Shown here one piece after another: positions 1-5,673 of a stretch of 7,110 bases of DNA. This DNA comes from Microbacterium sp. (lineage in GTDB: Bacteria > Actinomycetota > Actinomycetes > Actinomycetales > Microbacteriaceae), in assembly GCA_029267645.1 (NCBI GenBank), contig JAJUIM010000096.1:1-7110 (forward strand). Reading direction: 5' to 3'. The notes under the pieces are model-generated. The model was not told the DNA's origin. It made no database searches and worked only from the letters and a program-made list of their open reading frames with translations. The position numbers and the translations under genes were made by a program. Positions within the stretch are counted from its first letter, which is position 1; every line of letters starts with the position of its first letter.

Positions 1-1086
1 GACGCCGAGGCGGCAGGCCTCGAGATCGGCCCCGACCAGGAGCGCTATCTCGACGAGCGCTTCGCGCCGCCCGAGGCCGACGGCGCTGACCGCGTACGCG
101 CACTCTCGCGGTTCGACGCGGCGCTCGACCACGCGGCGGCGCAGCTCGAGGAGGACCGCCGCGCCGCGCAGGCGACGCTCGAGGACCAGCGGCAGGCGCT
201 GCGGCGCACGCTCGAGTCGTTCCTCGACGCGTGGCCGAACCCCAATCTGCGCGCCGACCCGGACACGTCGCTCGGCGACTTCGAGCGGATCCTCGCCGAC
301 CTCGAGACGAGCGGCCTGCACGAGCTCGAGGCCGAGTGGAAGGCGAGCCTCGTGAAGCTCTCGGGTAACGACCTCGCGAACCTCGACTCGGCGCTGGGGC
401 GGGCGCTGCGCGAGATCCGCGAGCGCATCGACCCCATCAACGAGATCATGCGCGAGCTGCCGTTCTACGACGACGACCACCGCCTGCAGATCAGCGCGCG
501 CGAGAACCTCTCCGACGCGCGCCGCCGATTCCGCCGCGAGCTGCGCGAGGTGCGCGGCCTCATCGACGGCGCGCGCGACGACGCGGAGCGCGAGCAGGTG
601 TACGAGCGCATGGCGCGCCTCATCGCGCGGATCCGCCGCGACGCCCCGGACTTCACGGAGCTCGTCGACGTGCGAGGCCACGTGCGGATCAGCGCCGAGA
701 AGGTCGACGCCGCGACGCGCTCGCACGTCGCGCTGTACGACCACATCGGCGAGAAGTCGGGCGGCGAATCGCAGGAGCTCATCGCGTTCATCGTGGGCGC
801 GGCGCTGCGCTATCAGCTCGGCGACGCCGACGCCGAGCGGCCGCGGTACGCGCCCGTCTTCCTCGACGAGGCGCTCATCAAGGCCGACGCGCACTTCACG
901 AAGCGCGCGATCGGCGCGTGGCGCGGTCTCGGCTTTCAGCTCGTGATCGGCGCGCCGAACGACAAGTACAGCGCGATCGAGCCGCACGTCGAGGTCGAGT
1001 ACGACATCCTGAAGGACACTCGGGGACGCTCGTGGGCCAAGCCCAAGGTGGGCGTCCCGGCGGAGGATGAGGCCTCGGCCGCGTAG
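1..1086 (+). CDS. jetC: JetC/MksB/EptC-like SMC ATPase of a Wadjet-type system, C-terminal part (5' end outside window)
   Basis: The frame is open from the first base to TAG at 1084-1086, giving 361 visible residues; the true start lies off the left edge. An internal GTG at 352 is not a start, because the same frame reads on upstream as matching coiled-coil protein. Visible residues 1 to about 230 are charged and helical (long Arg/Glu/Leu stretches), as expected for the returning SMC arm. The C-terminal ATPase lobe follows: ABC signature SGGES at 253-257, then hydrophobic Walker B ending FLDEA at 287-291 with Asp289 and catalytic Glu290, then GFQLVIGAP from 311. An arginine/aspartate-rich stretch and the phrase VRGHVRISAE just before the signature resemble JetC proteins. 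In this family JetC hydrolyses ATP with JetA and JetB to extrude DNA loops, and JetD nuclease cuts small circular DNA. None of those partners is in the window, so the Wadjet assignment rests on this one protein. Another SbcC/Rad50-like ATPase is the main alternative. Confidence 0.82.
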   Translation, partial: DAEAAGLEIGPDQERYLDERFAPPEADGADRVRALSRFDAALDHAAAQLEEDRRAAQATLEDQRQALRRTLESFLDAWPNPNLRADPDTSLGDFERILADLETSGLHELEAEWKASLVKLSGNDLANLDSALGRALREIRERIDPINEIMRELPFYDDDHRLQISARENLSDARRRFRRELREVRGLIDGARDDAEREQVYERMARLIARIRRDAPDFTELVDVRGHVRISAEKVDAATRSHVALYDHIGEKSGGESQELIAFIVGAALRYQLGDADAERPRYAPVFLDEALIKADAHFTKRAIGAWRGLGFQLVIGAPNDKYSAIEPHVEVEYDILKDTRGRSWAKPKVGVPAEDEASAA

Positions 1087-1108
1087 GGTGACGGAGGCCG
1101 ATACGACC

Positions 1109-1117
1109 GGGAGGTGA
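1109..1117 (+). promoter_or_regulatory. Ribosome binding site of corA
   Basis: GGGAGGTGA contains the near-perfect anti-16S match GGAGGTGA. The GGAGG core ends 6 bases before the ATG at 1121. This is the strongest Shine-Dalgarno sequence in the window and fixes the corA start. The 34-base gap after jetC shows no obvious -10/-35 pair, so co-transcription from jetC is possible. Confidence 0.8.
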
Positions 1118-1120
1118 CGG

Positions 1121-2230
1121 ATGAATCTGGGCCGCAAGGACATCGCGTTCCGCATGCGCCAGGCGCCGCGGCGCCATCTGCGCGCGACGACGGGGGATCC
1201 GGGACCGGAGACGCCCTTCCTCTCGCGGTACGTCGAGGACGGCCGCGTCGTCGCGGCGCCCGGCGACGCGTCCATCGCCGAGGGGGTGCGGTTCGCGGAG
1301 GCGTCGGACGACCACCTCACGATGATCATCGATCCGGCGCCGACGCCGCGCCGCGTGCGCGAGCTGGCCGACGCGATGGGGCTGCACCAGGTGCTCGTGG
1401 ACGACCTGCTGCACGCGGGCCAGCGCCCCAAGCTCGAGCGCTACGGCGACGTGCTCTTCCTCGTCGCGCGCGCCGCCCGCTACATCGACGAGCTCGAGGA
1501 AGTCGAGCTCGCCGAGTTCCACGTGCTGCTGCGCGACGGAGTCATCGTCGTGCTGTGCCAGGACGGCACGTGGATCGACGGCACGCCCGCCGAGCACCTC
1601 GTCGCGCAGGCCGCGGAGGCGCGCGACGACCGCACGCTGCTCGCGGGCCCGGACCTGCTCCGCCGCGGCCCCGAGGCCGTGCTCTACCGCTTCCTCGACG
1701 CGCTCGTCGACGGCTACGGCCCCGTGCTGCGCGGGCTCGAGATCGACAAGGAGCAGATCGAGCGGCAGGTGTTCAGCGGCGACCAGGCGGTCGCGGAGCG
1801 CATCTACCGGCTGAGCCAGGAGGTCATCGACATGCAGCACGCGACGGCGTCGCTCATCGAGGTGCTGCTCGGCCTGCGGCGCGGCTTCGGCAAGTACGGC
1901 GTGAGCGATCAGATGCAGACCTACCTGCAGGACGTGAGCGACCACCTCGAGCGCGCGCACAGCCACGCGATCGAGCTGCGCGAGTCGCTGTCGCAGATCC
2001 TCAGCGTCAACGCGACGCTCGTCGCCCAGCGGCAGAACGAGGACATGAAGAAGATCTCCGGCTGGGCCGCGATCCTCTTCGCGCCGACGCTCATCGGCGC
2101 GATCTACGGCATGAACTTCGACGACATGCCCGAGCTGCACTGGGCGTACGGATACCCCGCGGCCGTCGGCGCCATGGTCGTCCTCGGCGCGCTCCTGTAC
2201 GTGCTGTTCAAGTGGCGCCGCTGGATGTGA
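1121..2230 (+). CDS. corA: CorA-family magnesium/cobalt (divalent cation) transport protein
   Basis: A complete 369-residue protein of normal CorA length. CorA proteins form membrane pentamers that let Mg2+ (also Co2+ or Ni2+) into the cell down the membrane potential. The large cytoplasmic N-terminal domain contains the family stretch DDLLHAGQRPKLERY at about 94-108. Long helices follow (about 200-310), with QRQNEDMKKISGWAAI leading into the first membrane helix. That helix ends in the diagnostic pore motif YGMN, with Gly-Met-Asn at 330-332, followed by the short acidic loop FDDMPEL. The second membrane helix (about 346-363) ends in the basic tail KWRRWM, as is usual for cytoplasmic anchoring. 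The start at 1121 is supported by the strong ribosome binding site at 1109-1117. The gene follows jetC by 34 bases on the same strand and converges on the FUSC-like gene with 6 bases between stops. Ion preference cannot be decided from sequence, and a functional link to the Jet system is not implied. Confidence 0.93.
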   Translation: MNLGRKDIAFRMRQAPRRHLRATTGDPGPETPFLSRYVEDGRVVAAPGDASIAEGVRFAEASDDHLTMIIDPAPTPRRVRELADAMGLHQVLVDDLLHAGQRPKLERYGDVLFLVARAARYIDELEEVELAEFHVLLRDGVIVVLCQDGTWIDGTPAEHLVAQAAEARDDRTLLAGPDLLRRGPEAVLYRFLDALVDGYGPVLRGLEIDKEQIERQVFSGDQAVAERIYRLSQEVIDMQHATASLIEVLLGLRRGFGKYGVSDQMQTYLQDVSDHLERAHSHAIELRESLSQILSVNATLVAQRQNEDMKKISGWAAILFAPTLIGAIYGMNFDDMPELHWAYGYPAAVGAMVVLGALLYVLFKWRRWM

Positions 2231-2236
2231 CCGGCA

Positions 2237-3277
2237 TCACTCGTCGAGCGTGAGCTCCTCGTGGATCCGGCGCAGGTCCTCGAGGAGCGCGCCGACGAGG
2301 ATCCAGTGGTCGCCCGACGGGGCGATGACGGTGTACGGCCGCGTGAGCGCGGGCACGGTCGTCGTCTCGGGCGGCTCCTCGGCAGCCGTGCCCGTGCGGC
2401 GCAGGGCGAGCCGCACGTCGTGCGCGCCGCGCCGGAGCTGCTCGGCGATGCCGATGACCGCCGGCTCGTTCGCGAGCTGGTCGTCGTAGCGGTCGTAGAA
2501 CGCCCGCGTCATGCCCTGCACCTGCGTCACGACGGGCCCGATGCGGTCGAGGAGCGCGCGCACCTCGTCGAGCTCGCGGCGGTGGCGCCTGCCGCGGGGG
2601 TTGAGCGCGAGAGAGTCGGCGGCGTCCTCGAGCGCGCGCTCGGCCTGCGTGCGCATCGGCCGCATGAGCCGCGCCGTGAGCAGCAGCTCCTCGCGCTGGG
2701 CGGGGCTCTGGGGCGTCTCGAGCGCCCGCGCGAGGCGCTCCATCGTCGCGGCGAGCTCGTCGCCGAGCGCATCGAGCGCGCGGTGCGCAGGGGCGACCGC
2801 GACGGGCGGCACGAGGGCGAGGTTGACGACGAACCCGATCGCGGCGCCGATCGCGGTCTCGACGACCCGCACGATCGCGTACTCGGGCGTCGCGGCGCCG
2901 AGCGAGAGCACGAGCAGGGCGCTGATGCCGACCTGGTTCGTCGTGCCGGGCGTCATCTTCAGCGCCCAGGCGCCGAGGAGCGACACGGCGATCGCGACGA
3001 GCACGACCCACGAGTGATTGCCGAACACGAGGCCCAGGAGCAGGGCGATGACGACGCCGACGAGCACGCCGATCGAGCGCTCGACGCCCTTCATGAGCGA
3101 CTGGTTGAGGCTCGGCTGCACGACGAGCAGCGCCGCGATCGCGGCGAAGACGGGCGGCGGCCCGGAGGGGATGAGCGCGAGCGAGACGAGCCACGCCGCG
3201 AGCGTCGCGACCGCCGACTTCACGATCTGCAGCAGCGGCGAGCGGCGCTGCGCCCGGACGGCTCCCATCACGCTCAT
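2237..3277 (-). CDS. FUSC / aromatic acid exporter-family inner membrane protein
   Basis: A 346-residue protein with an N-terminal membrane half and a soluble C-terminal half. About six hydrophobic segments are visible, near residues 18-36, 41-57, 68-85, 89-106, 114-129 and 134-157. Between the second and third lies QPSLNQSLMKGVERSIGVLV, which has the G-x2-R-x2-G-x3-G spacing typical of FUSC/ArAE proteins (fusaric acid resistance, aromatic acid exporter and YccC-like families). Residues about 163-300 are charged and helical with heptad-like leucines, as in the cytoplasmic domain of these proteins. The family is linked to proton-driven export of aromatic acids, but substrates of actinobacterial members are mostly unknown and none can be named here. 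The start at 3277 is favoured because it begins the family-like N-terminus and sits 6 bases after a -10-like TACGGT. No Shine-Dalgarno is seen. A second in-frame ATG three codons downstream is an alternative. The gene is divergent from fdhF and convergent with corA. Confidence 0.8.
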   Translation of the reverse strand: MSVMGAVRAQRRSPLLQIVKSAVATLAAWLVSLALIPSGPPPVFAAIAALLVVQPSLNQSLMKGVERSIGVLVGVVIALLLGLVFGNHSWVVLVAIAVSLLGAWALKMTPGTTNQVGISALLVLSLGAATPEYAIVRVVETAIGAAIGFVVNLALVPPVAVAPAHRALDALGDELAATMERLARALETPQSPAQREELLLTARLMRPMRTQAERALEDAADSLALNPRGRRHRRELDEVRALLDRIGPVVTQVQGMTRAFYDRYDDQLANEPAVIGIAEQLRRGAHDVRLALRRTGTAAEEPPETTTVPALTRPYTVIAPSGDHWILVGALLEDLRRIHEELTLDE

Positions 3278-3283
3278 GCGTCA

Positions 3284-3289
3284 ACCGTA
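3284..3289 (-). promoter_or_regulatory. Candidate -10 element of the FUSC-like gene (leaderless start)
   Basis: Read on the - strand, TACGGT fits the actinobacterial TANNNT -10 pattern and is followed by six bases and then the ATG at 3277. That spacing places transcription initiation at or within a base of the start codon. No purine-rich Shine-Dalgarno lies before either candidate ATG, which agrees with a leaderless mRNA. No good -35 is seen about 17 bases further upstream. Confidence 0.4.
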
Positions 3290-3322
3290 GGGCGTGGCGG
3301 GCGCGGCTCGCAGGAGTCCGCG

Positions 3323-3345
3323 CGGGCGGCCCCGGAGACCGCCCG
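3323..3345. repeat. Inverted repeat, 7-bp arms with 9-base loop, upstream of fdhF
   Basis: CGGGCGG at 3323-3329 pairs exactly with CCGCCCG at 3339-3345 across the loop CCCCGGAGA. One more G-T pair is possible outside. The repeat ends 7 bases before the candidate fdhF -10 hexamer, so it covers the -35 and spacer zone where an operator would act. There is no T tract after it, so it does not look like a terminator. In sequence this GC-rich a chance stem of this size is plausible. Confidence 0.35.
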
Positions 3346-3352
3346 TCGGGAA

Positions 3353-3358
3353 TACCAT
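3353..3358 (+). promoter_or_regulatory. Candidate -10 element of fdhF (leaderless start)
   Basis: TACCAT fits the TANNNT -10 pattern. It is followed by seven bases (GGGCCCC) and then the ATG at 3366, the spacing expected if transcription begins at the A of that ATG. The overlapping ATG at 3357 would lie inside the -10 element and would not be transcribed from this promoter. Only a weak GGGAA precedes 3357 as a possible ribosome binding site. Confidence 0.42.
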
Positions 3359-3370
3359 GGGCCCCATGGT
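3354..3370. repeat. 17-base palindrome over the fdhF start, operator-like
   Basis: ACCATGGG at 3354-3361 and CCCATGGT at 3363-3370 are exact reverse complements around a single central C, giving 8-bp arms. The palindrome overlaps most of the candidate -10 hexamer and both candidate start codons (3357 and 3366). A protein bound here would block initiation. As RNA it has no real loop, so a DNA-level operator is more likely than a hairpin. No regulator gene in the window matches it. Confidence 0.45.
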
Positions 3371-5672
3371 GACGAGGCCTCCGCAGCGCGATATCGACGA
3401 GACGAAGGTGTCGGTCGAATCGCCGAAGACACGAGCGGTCGGTGTCCCGGCGGTGCTCAACGCGGTCAGGATGTCGATCGACCAGATGGGCGTGCGGCGC
3501 AGCGCCGAGACGCTCCTGAGGGTGAACCAGGCCGACGGCTTCGACTGTCCCGGCTGCGCCTGGCCGGAGGAGGACAGGCGCCACATCGCCGAGTTCTGCG
3601 AGAACGGCGCGAAGGCGGTGGCCGAGGAGGCGACCGTGCGCCGCGTCGGTCCCGCGTTCTTCGCGGAGCACTCGGTCGAGGAGCTCCGCGGGCACGACGA
3701 CTGGTGGCTCGGCCAGCAGGGCCGGCTGACCCACCCCATGATCCTCGACGAGGGCGCGACGCACTATCGCCCCGTCTCGTGGGACGAGGCGCTCGATCTG
3801 GTCGCGACGGCGCTCCGCGAGCTCGACGACCCCGACGAGGCGGTGTTCTACACCTCGGGCCGCACGTCGAACGAGGCGGCGTTCCTGTACCAGCTCCTCG
3901 TGCGCGGCTTCGGCACGAACAACCTGCCCGACTGCTCGAACATGTGCCACGAGTCGAGCGGATCCGCGCTGGGCGAGACCCTCGGCATCGGCAAGGGCAC
4001 GGTGTCGATCACCGACATCCACGAGGCCGACCTCCTGATCGTGGCGGGCCAGAACCCCGGCACGAACCACCCCCGCATGCTCACGGCGCTCGAGAAGGCG
4101 AAGCAGCGCGGCGCCGAGATCATCGCCGTCAACCCGCTGCCCGAGGCGGGCCTCAAGCGGTTCGACAACCCGCAGACGCCGCGCGGGGTGATCCTCGGCG
4201 GCACGCCGATCGCAGACGACTTCGTGCGGATCCGGCTCGGGGGAGACCAGGCGCTGTTCCAGGCGATCGGCAAGCACCTCATCGAGATGCACAGGGCGCA
4301 CGGCGGCGTGCTCGACACGGCCTTCATCGAGGCGCACACGTCGGGCTTCGACGAGTACGTCCGAGCAGTCGAGGCCGTGCCGTGGAGCGAGCTCGAGGCC
4401 GCGACGGGCCTCGACGAGCGCCGCATGCGCGGGGTCGCCGAGCGCGTGCGCGCGTCCGAGCGCACGATCGTGTGCTGGGCGATGGGCCTCACGCAGCACC
4501 GGCACTCCGTGGCGATGCTGCGCGACGTCGTGAACGTCCTCCTGCTGCAGGGCAACGTCGGGCGACCCGGCGCGGGCGTGTGCCCCGTGCGCGGCCACTC
4601 GAACGTGCAGGGCGACCGCACGATGGGCATCTACGAGAAGCCGCCCGAGGCGTTCCTCGAGGCGCTCGACCGCGAGTTCGACTTCCGCGCCCCGCGCGAG
4701 CACGGCTTCGACACGGTCGCGGCGATCCGCGCCATGGCGGCGGGGCGCGTGCGCACGTTCTTCGCGGTCGGCGGCAACTTCGTGAGCGCGACGCCCGACA
4801 CGGCAGTCGTCGAGGAGGGCATGCGCCGCACCGACCTCACGGTGCACGTCTCGACGAAGCTCAACCGCTCGCATGTCGTGACGGGCAGGCGGGCACTCAT
4901 CCTGCCGACGCTCGGCCGCACCGACCGCGACCGCCGCGGATCCGGCGATCAGCGCGTGACGGTCGAGGACTCCATGGGCGCAGTGCACGGCTCGCGCGGG
5001 CGCCTCGACCCGCCCGCCGACGACCTGCTGAGCGAGGTCGCGATCCTCGCGCGCCTGTGCGCCCGCGTCTTCGAGGGGCGCGACGACGCGCCGCGCGCCG
5101 ACTGGACGGGCCTCGAGAACGACTACGCGGGGATCCGCGACCACATCTCGCGCGTCGTGCCGGGGTTCGAGCGGTACGAGGAGCGCATCGAGAAGGGCCG
5201 CACGTTCTTCCTCCCGAACGCGCCGCGCGACTCGCGCACGTTCGCGACCGCGACGGGCCGCGCGATGTTCACGGCCAACGCGCTGTGGTATCCGCGGATC
5301 CCCGAGGGCCGCGTGCTCCTGCAGACGCTGCGGTCGCACGACCAGTTCAACACGACGATCTACGGCAAGGACGATCGCTACCGCGGCATCCACGGCGGCA
5401 GACGCGTCGTGCTCGCGCACCCCGACGACATCCGCGAGCAGGGCTTCGCGGACGGCGACGTCGTCGATCTCGTCTCCGAGTGGGAGGGGCCGCACGGGCT
5501 CGAGGAGCGTCGCGCGGAGGCCTTCCGCCTCGTGGCGTACGACACGCCGCGGCGCAACGCGGCGGCCTACTATCCCGAGACGAACGTCCTCGTGCCGCTC
5601 GAGTCGTACGCCGAGATCAGCGGCACGCCGACGTCGAAGTCGATCGTCGTGCGGTTCGAGCGGAGGGCGTGA
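3366..5672 (+). CDS. fdhF: FdhF/YdeP-family molybdopterin oxidoreductase (formate dehydrogenase-like catalytic subunit)
   Basis: A 768-residue protein close in length to E. coli YdeP (about 760) and similar in many blocks. It should bind a bis-molybdopterin guanine dinucleotide cofactor and oxidise formate or a similar small substrate. Numbering from 3366, the N-terminal region carries FDCPGCAWP with Cys61 and Cys64, then CENGAKAVAEE with Cys78. FYTSGRTSNEAAFLYQL begins at 161. DCSNMCHE has Cys190 and Cys194; Cys194 lies where formate dehydrogenase H has its selenocysteine and is the probable metal ligand. NPGTNHPRM is at 230-238, RGHSNVQGDRT at 409-419, and SHDQFNTTIYG at 657-667 in the C-terminal cofactor domain. 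A GTG at 3294 opens the same frame, but its extension crosses the promoter and is unlike family N-termini; ATG 3357 is the alternative start. fdhD follows by 1 base. A Corynebacterium glutamicum relative has been linked to formate oxidation, while YdeP has been tied to acid resistance, so the exact reaction here is inferred. Confidence 0.92.
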   Translation: MVTRPPQRDIDETKVSVESPKTRAVGVPAVLNAVRMSIDQMGVRRSAETLLRVNQADGFDCPGCAWPEEDRRHIAEFCENGAKAVAEEATVRRVGPAFFAEHSVEELRGHDDWWLGQQGRLTHPMILDEGATHYRPVSWDEALDLVATALRELDDPDEAVFYTSGRTSNEAAFLYQLLVRGFGTNNLPDCSNMCHESSGSALGETLGIGKGTVSITDIHEADLLIVAGQNPGTNHPRMLTALEKAKQRGAEIIAVNPLPEAGLKRFDNPQTPRGVILGGTPIADDFVRIRLGGDQALFQAIGKHLIEMHRAHGGVLDTAFIEAHTSGFDEYVRAVEAVPWSELEAATGLDERRMRGVAERVRASERTIVCWAMGLTQHRHSVAMLRDVVNVLLLQGNVGRPGAGVCPVRGHSNVQGDRTMGIYEKPPEAFLEALDREFDFRAPREHGFDTVAAIRAMAAGRVRTFFAVGGNFVSATPDTAVVEEGMRRTDLTVHVSTKLNRSHVVTGRRALILPTLGRTDRDRRGSGDQRVTVEDSMGAVHGSRGRLDPPADDLLSEVAILARLCARVFEGRDDAPRADWTGLENDYAGIRDHISRVVPGFERYEERIEKGRTFFLPNAPRDSRTFATATGRAMFTANALWYPRIPEGRVLLQTLRSHDQFNTTIYGKDDRYRGIHGGRRVVLAHPDDIREQGFADGDVVDLVSEWEGPHGLEERRAEAFRLVAYDTPRRNAAAYYPETNVLVPLESYAEISGTPTSKSIVVRFERRA
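5662..5667 (+). promoter_or_regulatory. Ribosome binding site of fdhD inside the end of fdhF
   Basis: GGAGGG lies in the last codons of fdhF and ends 6 bases before the fdhD ATG at 5674. The fdhF stop (TGA, 5670-5672) falls between site and start, so ribosomes finishing fdhF sit on the fdhD initiation region. This favours coupled translation of the two genes. Confidence 0.75.
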
Positions 5673-5673
5673 G

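Larger units (their letters stand above)
3278..3365. promoter_or_regulatory. Divergent promoter region between the FUSC-like gene and fdhF
   Basis: These 88 bases are the only substantial gap between genes and must hold the promoters for both divergent genes unless they start elsewhere. Going right, the region contains a -10-like hexamer on the - strand (3284-3289), a 7-bp inverted repeat with a 9-base loop (3323-3345), a -10-like hexamer on the + strand (3353-3358) and the left arm of a palindrome at the fdhF start (3354-3370). I see no convincing TTGACA-like -35 element on either strand, so the promoters may be weak, activator-dependent or use another sigma factor. Confidence 0.65.

Noticed and set aside
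352..354. GTG as start codon of a short 244-residue ATPase.
   Set aside because: The same frame is open to the window edge and reads as continuous JetC-like coiled coil upstream, so this is an internal valine codon.
1114..2253. A + strand open frame of 379 codons overlapping corA, and a - strand frame at 896-2140.
   Set aside because: The corA frame carries the GMN motif and the ribosome binding site. The overlapping frames are low-complexity Arg/Ala-rich shadows.
3348..3353. GGGAAT as a sigma-B/sigma-F type -10 element for fdhF.
   Set aside because: The -10 half resembles the consensus, but there is no GTTT-like -35 about 13-15 bases upstream, where the sequence is CCCCGG-rich.
3294..3365. 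N-terminal extension of FdhF from the GTG at 3294.
   Set aside because: The extension is Arg/Pro/Gly-rich, unlike YdeP-family N-termini, and would place the promoter elements and palindrome inside coding sequence.
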